DNA of 64,000 bases from CAZGHF01 sp043797305 (GCA_043797305.1 JAZDPW010000024.1:17930-81929); one strand, 5' to 3'. Shown: positions 24,168-31,882, numbered from the stretch's first letter. Notes: generated by a model not told the origin, from the letters alone. Numbers and translations: made by a program.

Positions 24168-24297
24168 GCTCGTTTCCGAATCGTTCGAAGTTGTCGGCTT
24201 AAGCGTCCCTCCTTTGGGGCTGCCGGGGTTGCGAAGAATCGATTCTTCGTTGGAAACGACGCTCTTGTTTAAAACGCCGCTTCCATGGTGCTTATTC

Positions 24298-24326
24298 AGC
24301 GTAGCATAAAACCACCATAATGTCAA
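24298..24326 (-). promoter_or_regulatory. Promoter of the 23.8-24.2 kb gene
   Basis: TTGACA (24321-24326), 17-base spacer, TACGCT (24298-24303) on the minus strand. Confidence 0.75.
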
Positions 24327-24341
24327 ACCACCAAAAACAAT

Positions 24342-24368
24342 CCCGCCCCGACTTTTAGTCGGGGCGGG
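24342..24368 (-). terminator. Terminator of the DUF378 gene
   Basis: Perfect 11-base arms cccgccccgac / gtcggggcggg with a 5-base loop, followed on the minus strand by ATTGTTTTTGG. Confidence 0.9.
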
Positions 24369-24395
24369 TTCTGTTCCGGAAAATTGTCCGGTTTA

Positions 24396-24605
24396 TTACA
24401 TTGATGCGCCTCCCTTCGTGCAGCACTTGCAGTTCCCGCTGTGGGTAAAAATCTCGTAAAGAGCGGAAAGACCGACCAAGACGTAGACAACGGTCGCTAC
24501 CGTGTCGCCCAAATACGCCACAACGTTCCAGCCGAAAGCGGTCAAAAGCCAGTTCAAACCACCGATGACAAGAAGAACGAAGGCGATTTTGTGTAAAACC
24601 TTCAT
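24396..24605 (-). CDS. DUF378 family small membrane protein
   Basis: 69 residues, two membrane helices. IGGLNWLLTAFGWNVVAYLG followed by VVYVLVGLSALYEI is the typical DUF378 pattern. The tail CKCCTKG is cysteine-rich and unusual, and could bind metal. Function of the family is unknown. Confidence 0.88.
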   Translation of the reverse strand: MKVLHKIAFVLLVIGGLNWLLTAFGWNVVAYLGDTVATVVYVLVGLSALYEIFTHSGNCKCCTKGGASM

Positions 24606-24700
24606 ATTACTAGTTGTTGATTACTAGTTGATTTATAGTACCGACCTTTAATGTTTTCATTATTATAGCATAAAGCACTAAAAACCCTTTAAAAACGACA

Positions 24701-24734
24701 GAGCTCCGGGGACCCAATAGGATTCCCGGAGCTC
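24701..24734 (-). terminator. Terminator of the ParB-like gene
   Basis: Ten-base arms gagctccggg / cccggagctc; on the minus strand followed by TGTCGTTTTTAAAGG. Confidence 0.8.
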
Positions 24735-24768
24735 GTGCTTTCCGAAGTTAACAAGCGGATTGGTAGAC

Positions 24769-25695
24769 CTAGACATTCAGGCGCTCAAGGTACTCAAGAA
24801 ACTGTCCAAGCCCGCTCAAGCATTCCCGAATCTGGCCAACCATTGCATCCCTGTCCTGAGGACTGCGATTCTCGAACATCCGGTCGAAGTTCCCTGCCGG
24901 CATATCGAGAATGGCGTCAGTGCTCTCACCGAGGCGCCGGAGGAAACTGCTCAGATTACGGTAGTCATCCGAGGGCTTCCTCACTCTGCCCTTACCAGCC
25001 GATTCCCCGGCTTCCTCGGCCACCCGCCTTGCATAAACGCGGGCTTGGTTCAGCCTCATCCCTTTCTCGACGATGTGCCGGGCAATCTTCAGTTGAAGCT
25101 CGGGAGAAAGGCTGGATAAAAAAATCGCGACAGAGAAGACGAGTCTCTTTTCTCCATTGTTGGTCGGCCCCATGAGAATCTGAACTTCCGGATGAAGCTT
25201 CAGAAGACCGAGGTGTTGGTAAATCCAGGGAATCGACCGGGCGAACATGTTGGCCACTCTCTCAACCTGCCGCGTTCTTGGGATACCCGCCACCAACCGA
25301 CCTTTCAGAATCCGGTCGATGGCATGGGCAACCTCAAGCGATGTGTGCGGCTGATGAGCCATGTTGGAAACAACCGAATGGACGAACTGCTCGTCTTCGT
25401 CTTCCGGGTCTCCGATTATCGCCTTAATCTCCTCTCGACCCATTCGGACATGACAGATCCAGCGACGCTCGCCATCGATGAGCTCGTAGTCGTGCTCGGG
25501 ATCACCCTCGATGGGCATCACCTCGACCGGTCTTCTCAGACCGACTTCCTTAATGCTTGCCTTCAACTCGCCGAGAGCAACCTCGTCGAAATGGATCCGG
25601 GGCTGACCCTTGAAGGGTCTGATCCGCTTTGTCCGTAAGAAGAGGTAGCCCATCTCTCTTCTTGTTTTGGCTTTCGCCAACGCAGTGTCGGACAT
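24769..25695 (-). CDS. ParB/Spo0J-like protein
   Basis: 308 residues with an excellent RBS (AAGGAGGTAGACCC) before the ATG. The ParB N-terminal domain is clear: RPFKGQPRIHFDE, LKASIKEVGLRRPVEV, and the nucleotide/DNA box YELIDGERRW (the usual GERRxRA ends differently, GERRWICHV). A helix-turn-helix-like middle follows (VERVANMFARSIPWIYQHLGLLKL), then an individual C-terminal part. No parA is adjacent, so it may be a stand-alone regulator or a plasmid- or phage-type ParB rather than the chromosome partition protein. Confidence 0.82.
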   Translation of the reverse strand: MSDTALAKAKTRREMGYLFLRTKRIRPFKGQPRIHFDEVALGELKASIKEVGLRRPVEVMPIEGDPEHDYELIDGERRWICHVRMGREEIKAIIGDPEDEDEQFVHSVVSNMAHQPHTSLEVAHAIDRILKGRLVAGIPRTRQVERVANMFARSIPWIYQHLGLLKLHPEVQILMGPTNNGEKRLVFSVAIFLSSLSPELQLKIARHIVEKGMRLNQARVYARRVAEEAGESAGKGRVRKPSDDYRNLSSFLRRLGESTDAILDMPAGNFDRMFENRSPQDRDAMVGQIRECLSGLGQFLEYLERLNV

Positions 25696-25781
25696 GGGTC
25701 TACCTCCTTCCTAATAAGATTATTGTACCGGGAACTGAAATAAAAATAGCATCTCCTGCCAAGAAACGGAAGTCGCTTCCA

Positions 25782-27026
25782 CTATTCGTACCGCAGGGCT
25801 TCAATCGGGTCCTTGCGGGCGGCTTGGCGCGCCGGATAAATGCCGAAGACAAGACCAATCAGAGCCGCCGAGCCGAAACTCAAGAGCGCCGCCCCGACGG
25901 GGAAAACGAACGACAAGTTCAGATTGAAAAATTCCGTGGCAATAAAAGCGGCAACAAAAGAAAGAAGGGCGCCGAAGAAAATCCCGATTGCCCCACCGAT
26001 TGCGGTAAGGGTCACCGCCTCCAGAAGAAACTGATTCAAGATGTCCTTGTTCGTCGCGCCGACCGCCTTGCGAAGTCCGATTTCCCTCGTCCGCTCGGTG
26101 ACGGAAACGAGCATGATGTTCATAACTCCCACTCCGCCGACAAGAAGGGCAATCGCGACGATGAAAGAGAGAGCGAAAGTGAGAATGTTTACGATTCCGC
26201 TAACTTGTTTCAGCAAACTCTCCTGGGTCATAACGTAAAAATCGTCTTTCTTGGGGTCGGTGATGCCGTGCATTTCTCTCAAGGTGGATTTGATGTCTTC
26301 GACGGCCGAGGGCGCCGCCGCCGCGTCTTCGACCTGTACCCAGACTTCGTTGTAATAATCGATGCCCAAAAGATAAGTCCGGGCGGTGGAATAAGGAACG
26401 ACAACCATATCGCCGAGATCAAAAAAGAATATCTGGCCCTCGTCGGGCAGAACGCCCACTACCCGGAAGCTGTCGTTTTTTATCCTTATATTCTTTCCAA
26501 CCGCATCCGACTCGCCAAAAAGCTCATCTTTCACCTTTGCTCCGATGACCACCACCTTTTCGCGGTTTCTTATGGCAACTTCGTCAAAATAAACTCCTTC
26601 CTCGGGATAAATGTTGAAAACCCGGCCCATGAATTCCCCGGAGAAACCCATGATGAAAGGCCGGTAGGTTTCTCCCTCGTAGGAGACACTGCCGGGCACG
26701 GAAATAGCCGGGGCAACGTCGGCAACCAAAGGAACGTTGCTTTTCTTTTTGAGCGCTTCTATGTCTCTGTCTTTCAAGGTGTTGGAAAAAGCAGTGGTGG
26801 CAAAGTCGGTTGGACCTTGCGGCTCGCGGCCGGGCTCGATCCAGACAATATCCGCTCCCAGTGAAGTAATTTCGTCGGTAATGAGGCCCTTCACGCCATC
26901 ACCGATGGAAACAATGAGGATAATGGACACTATCCCGATAACAATGCCCAAAACGGTGAGGGCCGAACGGGATTTGTGGGCAACGATGCCCCTCAAGGCG
27001 ATTTTCAATGTTTGTTTGGAATCCAT
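25782..27026 (-). CDS. ABC transporter permease, MacB/FtsX type (second)
   Basis: 414 residues: MacB-like N-terminal helix and outer domain, then three C-terminal membrane helices with the FtsX pattern (GGVGVMNIMLVSVTERTREI, GLRKAVGAT). Three bases separate it from the upstream permease. Together with the ATPase and adaptor protein it forms an exporter. In MacAB the permease and ATPase are one chain; here they are separate and two permeases are present, probably a heterodimer. Confidence 0.9.
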   Translation of the reverse strand: MDSKQTLKIALRGIVAHKSRSALTVLGIVIGIVSIILIVSIGDGVKGLITDEITSLGADIVWIEPGREPQGPTDFATTAFSNTLKDRDIEALKKKSNVPLVADVAPAISVPGSVSYEGETYRPFIMGFSGEFMGRVFNIYPEEGVYFDEVAIRNREKVVVIGAKVKDELFGESDAVGKNIRIKNDSFRVVGVLPDEGQIFFFDLGDMVVVPYSTARTYLLGIDYYNEVWVQVEDAAAAPSAVEDIKSTLREMHGITDPKKDDFYVMTQESLLKQVSGIVNILTFALSFIVAIALLVGGVGVMNIMLVSVTERTREIGLRKAVGATNKDILNQFLLEAVTLTAIGGAIGIFFGALLSFVAAFIATEFFNLNLSFVFPVGAALLSFGSAALIGLVFGIYPARQAARKDPIEALRYE

Positions 27027-27029
27027 GAT

Positions 27030-28277
27030 TTATTCGTATTGCAACGCTTCTATCGGATCTTTTTTGGCGGCGGCGCGGGCCGGATAGAGGCCGAAAACGA
27101 GCCCGACTATGATGGAGACGACTATTCCCACAATGGCGGCATCGATCGGGAAAACAAATTTCCATTCGGTACTCACGAGACTGGAAAGAATAAGGGTAAT
27201 TCCAAAAAGAAACACGATGCCCAGCAAAACACCAATCAATCCTCCAAGAGTCGTAAGAACGGCCGCCTCAAAAAGGAACTGGAGAAGAATATCACTCCGG
27301 GTCGCACCAATCGCTTTGCGCAAACCAATTTCCTGAGTTCTCTCGGTAATCGAAACAAGCATGATGTTCATAATGCCGATGCCGCCGACAATAAGCGAGA
27401 TGGCCGCGACTGATGCCAAAAACAAAGTAAGGGCGCCGGTCACCGACTCGACGGTTGCGGCAATCTCGGCTTGGGTGCCGACGAAAAAGTCGTCTTTTTC
27501 CGGGTCGGTAATGTCATGGAGTGCCCGAAGAGTAACCTCGACATCATAGACGGTTCGGGGAACGTTTTCTTCGGTATCAACCTGAATTATTACCCGGTTG
27601 AAATACTTGATGCCGAAAACGTATTGCTGGGCAAACGTATGAGGAACGATGACCGTTTCGTCAAAATTGAAAAAAAGAACCTGGCCTTTCGGTGGAGAAA
27701 CGCCCACGACCTTCAAAGTATTCGCCCCGATTCTTATTTTCTCGCCGATGGCTTCTTTGTCACCGAAAAGCTCTTTTTTGACCCGACTGCCGATCACGGC
27801 AACGGCTGTCCGGCTTTTTACGTCATCATCCGTAAAGAAAGTTCCTGCTTCGGGATAAACGTCGAAAACTTCGGTTACAAGCGGTGAGGCGCCGAGTACC
27901 ATTGGCCGGAAAGTTTCCCCTTCGTGAGAAACCGTCTCTATTCCGAAAACAATCGGCATTACTTCCGCCGCGTGGGGCACGTTGGATTTTTTCTCCAGCG
28001 CTTCAACCTCTCTTGCTTTTAATGAATCGCCGTAGAGAGTCTCAATTAGTGACGGGTCGGTCGGGCCTTCCGGCTCCCGGCCGGGAGCAACGGCAATCGT
28101 CCGCGACCCCAAGGAAGCAACTTGGCCAAGAACCAGGCTCTCCGCCCCCCGGCCGATGGACACCACTAAAACGACGGCGGTAACGCCTATCACTATGCCC
28201 AAAATAGTGAGCATCGAGCGTGATTTATGAGCCCGAATTCCCCGAACGGATATTTTGAAAACGTCTTTTATCCGCAT
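27030..28277 (-). CDS. ABC transporter permease, MacB/FtsX type (first)
   Basis: 415 residues, paralogue of the next gene: N-terminal helix (HKSRSMLTILGIVIGVTAV), outer domain and FtsX core (GGIGIMNIMLVSITERTQEI, GLRKAIGAT). Both end in the family tail ARKDPIEALRYE or AKKDPIEALQYE. Substrates of such systems include peptides, lipoproteins and drugs; none can be assigned here. Confidence 0.9.
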   Translation of the reverse strand: MRIKDVFKISVRGIRAHKSRSMLTILGIVIGVTAVVLVVSIGRGAESLVLGQVASLGSRTIAVAPGREPEGPTDPSLIETLYGDSLKAREVEALEKKSNVPHAAEVMPIVFGIETVSHEGETFRPMVLGASPLVTEVFDVYPEAGTFFTDDDVKSRTAVAVIGSRVKKELFGDKEAIGEKIRIGANTLKVVGVSPPKGQVLFFNFDETVIVPHTFAQQYVFGIKYFNRVIIQVDTEENVPRTVYDVEVTLRALHDITDPEKDDFFVGTQAEIAATVESVTGALTLFLASVAAISLIVGGIGIMNIMLVSITERTQEIGLRKAIGATRSDILLQFLFEAAVLTTLGGLIGVLLGIVFLFGITLILSSLVSTEWKFVFPIDAAIVGIVVSIIVGLVFGLYPARAAAKKDPIEALQYE

Positions 28278-28282
28278 AGGAG

Positions 28283-28999
28283 CTATTTCTTAAAGTGGTC
28301 GCCGATTGTCCTTTCTACCACTTTTTCGTCGCTTTCCACCTCACCGTCCAAAATTTTTATGATGCGTTCGGCATAATTGGCGGTATAAGTTTCGTGAGTG
28401 ATAAGGACCACGGTGTGGCCGTGTTTTTCGTTTAATTCGCGGATTATTTCCATCACCTGGCGGCCCGATTTTGAGTCCAGGTTCCCGGTCGGCTCATCGG
28501 CAAAAATAACGGCCGGGTCGTTTACAAGCGCTCTTGCAATCGCCACCCGCTGGCGTTCGCCGCCGGAGAGCCTGTTCGGTTCGTAACCGGCCCGGTGGGA
28601 AAGACCGACCGCCTCAATCGCTTTTTTGGCCCGTTCCTTGCGTTCGGCCTCCTTCATTCCCCCGTAAATCAGCGGGAGTTCCACGTTTTCCAAAACGCTC
28701 ACCCGCGGCAGAAGATTGAAAGTTTGAAAAATGAATCCCATTTTCCTGTTCCGGACATGAGACAGCTCTTCTTCCTTATATTCGTTGATTTCCCGGCCGT
28801 CGAAACGGTATTCGCCCGACGTTTGCCTGTCTAAAAATCCCAAAATATGGAGAAGAGTGGACTTACCCGAACCGGAAGGCCCCATCACCGCCACAAACTC
28901 GCCTTTCTTGATATCAAAATTCAAGCCCCGGAGGGCCGGGGTTTCGGTTCCGTCGGCAACGTAGGTTTTTTTCAAGTCCCGGACTTCAATAAGGGGCAT
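28283..28999 (-). CDS. ABC transporter ATP-binding protein, MacB/LolD type
   Basis: 238 residues. Walker A GPSGSGKST, Q-loop, signature LSGGERQRVAIARAL, Walker B VIFADEPTGNLDS and the switch histidine in LITHE. The sequence belongs to the LolD/MacB group of exporters. Five bases before the first permease. Confidence 0.95.
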   Translation of the reverse strand: MPLIEVRDLKKTYVADGTETPALRGLNFDIKKGEFVAVMGPSGSGKSTLLHILGFLDRQTSGEYRFDGREINEYKEEELSHVRNRKMGFIFQTFNLLPRVSVLENVELPLIYGGMKEAERKERAKKAIEAVGLSHRAGYEPNRLSGGERQRVAIARALVNDPAVIFADEPTGNLDSKSGRQVMEIIRELNEKHGHTVVLITHETYTANYAERIIKILDGEVESDEKVVERTIGDHFKK

Positions 29000-29000
29000 C

Positions 29001-30434
29001 TTACTTGTTTATAAAAGTGATAACTTTGTCCCCTTCGTTCAAGCCGCCCAGTATTTCAATTACGCCGTCCGAACCGCGAAGGCCGACAGTAACGTCAACT
29101 TGAGAAACCAAACCGTCTTTTTCCACCCTTACGTAAGTCCTGCCGTTCTCGCGAACCACCGCCCGTTGAGGAACGAACAAAACACCGCTTTTTACCTCGG
29201 TCAAAATGCTGATGTCGGCGGTCATGCCGGACTTTAACCGCTCGTCCTTTTCCTTGAATTGAAAAGTCGTTTTGTAAGTCGGCACCCCTTCAATTACGGT
29301 CTCAGCCGGATTGATTTCCGAAACGGTTGCTTCAAAAATCACATCCGAACCGTAGGCATCAAGAACAACCTCCGCGGCGCTGCCTATTTTAACTTTAGTG
29401 ACATCAATCTCGGGAATGTTCGCTTCAATTTCCAGGCGGCTCGCGGAAATTACCGAAACAACTGATTCGTTTGCGGAAATTATTTCCCCTGTTTTCGCTT
29501 CCTGAGCCGTAACGACGCCGCTTATCGGCGAATAAATGACCGTTTTAGAAAGACGGGCTTTGATGTTGGAAACGGAAGCTTCGTAACTTTGAAGGGCGGC
29601 CTCGGAAGAATTGACAACCGCTTTCTGAAGGGCAATCGCCTGTTCTTTGTCGCTTATGGCGGTGGTGACGGTCTGAACATTGGTCCGGGCGGTGCTCAAG
29701 TTCGTCCGATAGGTGCTAAGCGACGAGTCGCTCACAATACAATCGGCGTTTATGGCTTGGTTTAAGCTATTGAGGAACTTGGCAACGACATTAAGGTAGC
29801 TCCAGCCGGTGGTAAGAGCCGCTTCGAGAGTTTCTTTTGGAGAGGCGGCGGATAAGGAAACAAGCTTTGTTTTCCACTCGTCCAGTCCGACCTCGGAAGA
29901 AAGCTTCCCCTCGGTACTCCCAATCCTCGAGGTTTCATCGCAAGTCGTAAAAGTAAGGGAATAAACCGAGTTTTTCGAGCCGCTAAAAAGTCCGCTCGTT
30001 TTCGTCCGCACCGCGTCATCCGCCTTGATGTAAGCGTCGTTTAAGACGTTCGGGATGCTCGTGTAAAGATTATCGAGCGTGGTTTTCTCTTCGCTCAATT
30101 TCGCTTTTTGGGTAGCGAGGTCCGATTCTGATTTAGAAAGCTCGGTTTCAAGCTCGGAAGAGTCGAGCCGGACAAGAGCCTGACCGGCGTAAACCCAGTC
30201 GCCGATTCCCGACGGAACGCTCGCCACCCGGCCGCTTGTTTCAAAAGCGAGGTCTACGTCCTGGGCCGGTTTTAATTTGCCGGTTACGCTTACTTCTTCC
30301 GTAACATCGCCTCTTGTTACGGTCGCAAATTCATAGCCCGGTCCCTTGTCGCGGGTTACCAAGAAAATGACCACGATTACGGCTATGATTACGAGAGCAA
30401 TAATGATGATATTCCGAGTCCTTAAGATTTTCAT
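29001..30434 (-). CDS. Membrane fusion protein (MacA/HlyD type)
   Basis: 477 residues: one membrane helix (8-27), a lipoyl-like half-domain (GIGDWVYAGQALVRLDSSELE), an unusually long coiled-coil section of about 190 residues, the second lipoyl half (SPISGVVTAQEAKTGEI), a beta-barrel and a C-terminal domain (VPQRAVVRENGRTYV). It should link the permeases to the outside. First gene of the exporter operon, one base before the ATPase gene. A TATTAT box ends seven bases before the ATG. Confidence 0.9.
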   Translation of the reverse strand: MKILRTRNIIIIALVIIAVIVVIFLVTRDKGPGYEFATVTRGDVTEEVSVTGKLKPAQDVDLAFETSGRVASVPSGIGDWVYAGQALVRLDSSELETELSKSESDLATQKAKLSEEKTTLDNLYTSIPNVLNDAYIKADDAVRTKTSGLFSGSKNSVYSLTFTTCDETSRIGSTEGKLSSEVGLDEWKTKLVSLSAASPKETLEAALTTGWSYLNVVAKFLNSLNQAINADCIVSDSSLSTYRTNLSTARTNVQTVTTAISDKEQAIALQKAVVNSSEAALQSYEASVSNIKARLSKTVIYSPISGVVTAQEAKTGEIISANESVVSVISASRLEIEANIPEIDVTKVKIGSAAEVVLDAYGSDVIFEATVSEINPAETVIEGVPTYKTTFQFKEKDERLKSGMTADISILTEVKSGVLFVPQRAVVRENGRTYVRVEKDGLVSQVDVTVGLRGSDGVIEILGGLNEGDKVITFINK

Positions 30435-30441
30435 TTCCCAT

Positions 30442-30471
30442 ATAATAGCAGATTTGCCGGAAAAGAGTAAA
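30442..30471 (-). promoter_or_regulatory. Promoter of the exporter operon
   Basis: TTTACT (30466-30471), 18-base spacer, TATTAT (30442-30447), then ATG seven bases on: a leaderless arrangement. The divergent Nudix promoter (TATAAT at 30476-30481) lies just beside it. Confidence 0.65.
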
Positions 30472-30475
30472 GATT

Positions 30476-30481
30476 TATAAT
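30476..30481 (+). promoter_or_regulatory. -10 box of the Nudix gene
   Basis: TATAAT nine bases before ATG 30491, with TTGCCG sixteen bases upstream as a possible -35. Leaderless arrangement. Confidence 0.55.
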
Positions 30482-30490
30482 CTTTATATT

Positions 30491-30976
30491 ATGCCGAAAA
30501 TAAGCGCCGGACTTTTGATGTATAGAATCCGCGAGGGTAAGCCGGAGTTTTTTTTGGTCCACCCCGGCGGGCCGTTTTGGAAAAATAAGGATGAAGGCGC
30601 CTGGAGCATTCCTAAAGGCGGAATTGAAAAAGACGAAGGGGGTCTTACGGCCGCAAAACGGGAGTTTGAAGAAGAAACCGGGTTTAAGCCGACCCCGAAG
30701 GGGCCCCTTCGGGGGGAAGAATTTAAGCCGCTTACACCCGTAAGGCAAAGAAGCGGAAAAATAATCCACGCCTGGGCTTTTGTTGGCGACTGCAACCCTG
30801 CGACTCTAAAGAGCATAACCTCCAAAATCAAAGTGCCCTGGGCGAGAGAAGAACTGGAAATTCCGGAAGTGGACAAGGCCGGCTTCTTCCGCCTTGAGGA
30901 AGCGGTCAAAAAAATAAACCCGGCCCAGGCGGCGTTTCTCAAGGAAGCGCTTGACGCCATCCAAAATAAACGCTAA
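30491..30976 (+). CDS. Nudix hydrolase
   Basis: 161 residues. The Nudix box is complete: GGIEKDEGGLTAAKREF followed by EEETGF. The start (MPKISAGLLMYR) and the motif KIIHAWAFVGD match the small Nudix group that acts on diadenosine or dinucleoside polyphosphates and 8-oxo nucleotides; the exact substrate is not predictable. After the Nudix box an extra stretch TPKGPLRGEEFK is encoded by a perfect 22-base palindrome, an in-frame repeat insertion. Confidence 0.88.
   Translation: MPKISAGLLMYRIREGKPEFFLVHPGGPFWKNKDEGAWSIPKGGIEKDEGGLTAAKREFEEETGFKPTPKGPLRGEEFKPLTPVRQRSGKIIHAWAFVGDCNPATLKSITSKIKVPWAREELEIPEVDKAGFFRLEEAVKKINPAQAAFLKEALDAIQNKR
30693..30714. repeat. 22-bp perfect palindrome inside the Nudix gene
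   Basis: Arm ccccgaagggg, directly followed by its complement. It encodes PKGPLRG, a stretch that Nudix relatives seem to lack. Confidence 0.7.
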
Positions 30977-30979
30977 AAC
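30951..30979 (+). promoter_or_regulatory. Promoter of the basic-protein gene, inside the end of the Nudix gene
   Basis: TTGACG (30951-30956), 17-base spacer, TAAAAC (30974-30979) on the plus strand. Confidence 0.5.
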
Positions 30980-31029
30980 AAATACGGTAAGTTCAATCCG
31001 AGCGACGGTTTGTGACCAAAGGAGGCAAC

Positions 31030-31356
31030 GTGCCTATGCCGCTCGAATATCACGATCTCTCCGCCGACTTCACTCTTTGGTTTCGCCGCAGAGCAATCGC
31101 CGAATGCCGTCTCAAGCTCGCCAAGAAGAAAGAAAACCGGAAAGACATCAAAAGAGCCAAAGGCGACATCCTGGCGGCGGAAGATGAGATCATCATACTG
31201 AGGAGCATCTCCCGCTCCATCAAAAGACCCAAGCCGCGCCGCAATATCGGGAAACGACAACGGGACCGGCGAGGTCTCACCCGACGAGGACGGCTGGAGC
31301 GAGAGAGGAGGCGGGACCCCGACGGATGGCGCCGACGGGAAAGGTGGTGGCAGTAA
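31030..31356 (+). CDS. Strongly basic small protein
   Basis: About 108 residues from GTG 31030 (AAAGGAGG four bases upstream; ATG 31036 also possible). Rich in lysine and arginine: a helical middle (ECRLKLAKKKENRKDIKRAK) and an arginine-rich tail ending RRRERWWQ. Likely binds nucleic acid; no family recognised. Single-gene cassette with promoter before it and a strong terminator after it. Confidence 0.6.
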   Translation: MPMPLEYHDLSADFTLWFRRRAIAECRLKLAKKKENRKDIKRAKGDILAAEDEIIILRSISRSIKRPKPRRNIGKRQRDRRGLTRRGRLERERRRDPDGWRRRERWWQ

Positions 31357-31377
31357 CACACCCCCGCAGATAAAGCG

Positions 31378-31410
31378 AGAGGCCCGAGACGAAATTCGTC
31401 TCGGGCCTCT
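31378..31410 (+). terminator. Strong hairpin after the basic-protein gene
   Basis: Perfect 16-base arms agaggcccgagacgaa / ttcgtctcgggcctct with a one-base centre, followed by TCACTTTC. Confidence 0.85.
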
Positions 31411-31433
31411 TCACTTTCGGATTCGGGAAAATT

Positions 31434-31634
31434 TTATTCCGCTCTTTTCGGAACGATTAAAATGGCGATTAAATAAACGATGATGGCCGGCAGAATCCCG
31501 CTCATGATTGTAATCACGAGCCAAATTAAACGAAGAAAAACCGGGTCAATTTCAAAATACTCCCCTACGCCGCCCAAGATACCGGCAAAGGTTTTGTTGT
31601 TGTTGCTCCGATAAAATTTTTTGATATGGGTCAT
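31434..31634 (-). CDS. PspC-domain membrane protein
   Basis: 66 residues. KTFAGILGGVGEYFEIDPVFLRLIW is the PspC signature, followed by a membrane helix. PspC-type proteins respond to membrane stress. The ATG at 31634 lies eight bases after the 3' end of the interrupted tRNA gene; the longer frame reads through that tRNA and is rejected. Confidence 0.88.
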   Translation of the reverse strand: MTHIKKFYRSNNNKTFAGILGGVGEYFEIDPVFLRLIWLVITIMSGILPAIIVYLIAILIVPKRAE

Positions 31635-31693
31635 ATTACGTGTCCGCCCACCAGGATTTGAACCTGGGACCATCTGCTTTCAATTGGCAGCGA

Positions 31694-31808
31694 GGCGAAA
31701 ATAAATATCCCCGCTACTTGTCCCCCGTGTAGGATTTGAACCTACGACCATCTGCTTAAAAGGCAGTTGCTCTACCAGACTGAGCTAACGGGGGTATTTA
31801 TTTTCGCC
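31694..31808. repeat. Inverted repeat framing tRNA-Lys inside the interrupted tRNA
   Basis: ggcgaaaataaata (31694-31707) and its exact complement (31795-31808) enclose tRNA-Lys; a second pair, caattgg (31681-31687) / ccaattg (31816-31822), lies outside. The right arm touches the tRNA-Lys 5' end; the left arm is 13 bases from its 3' end. Confidence 0.85.
31721..31794 (-). tRNA. tRNA-Lys (anticodon TTT)
   Basis: 74 bases: acceptor CCCCCGT / ACGGGGG, D-arm GCTC-AGTCTGGTA-GAGC, anticodon loop CTTTTAA, T-arm GTAGG-TTCAAAT-CCTAC, discriminator A; no encoded CCA. The entire gene lies within the insert of the interrupted tRNA, whose D-arm and anticodon stem are identical to it. Confidence 0.95.
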
Positions 31809-31882
31809 GAGTGAACCAATTGCGGCGAAGCCGTAAAGGCAGTTGCTCTACCAGACTGAGCTATGGGCGGTCATTTACCGAG

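Larger units (their letters stand above)
31643..31870 (-). tRNA. Interrupted tRNA gene: anticodon loop split by a 154-base insert that holds tRNA-Lys
   Basis: The 5' part (31839-31870) has acceptor CCGCCCA, D-arm, and the 5' anticodon stem ACTGC. The 3' part (31643-31677) has GCAGA, variable TGGTC, T-arm CCAGG-TTCAAAT-CCTGG, and acceptor TGGGCGG plus A. The acceptor strands pair perfectly over seven bases, so the halves belong together and make a 74-base class I tRNA once a 7-base loop is joined. Joining CTT or CTTT from the 5' side with GAAA or AAA from the 3' side gives anticodon UGA or UUA; neither fits the Lys-like body. The insert's ends are complementary (14 + 7 bp). May be an unusual intron, a trans-held split tRNA, or a pseudogene. 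Confidence 0.6.

Noticed and set aside
24769..25695. Chromosome partition locus with origin
   Set aside because: No parA, no dnaA gene and no parS-like repeat cluster was recognised nearby; the ParB-like gene stands alone.
31694..31808. Group I intron in the outer tRNA
   Set aside because: The insert is about 154 bases, almost half of it tRNA-Lys; there is no room for the conserved group I core.
31643..31870. Two separate tRNA pseudogene halves rather than one split tRNA
   Set aside because: The seven-base acceptor strands of the two halves are exactly complementary and the remaining arms complete a normal cloverleaf, so a common origin as one gene is much more likely.
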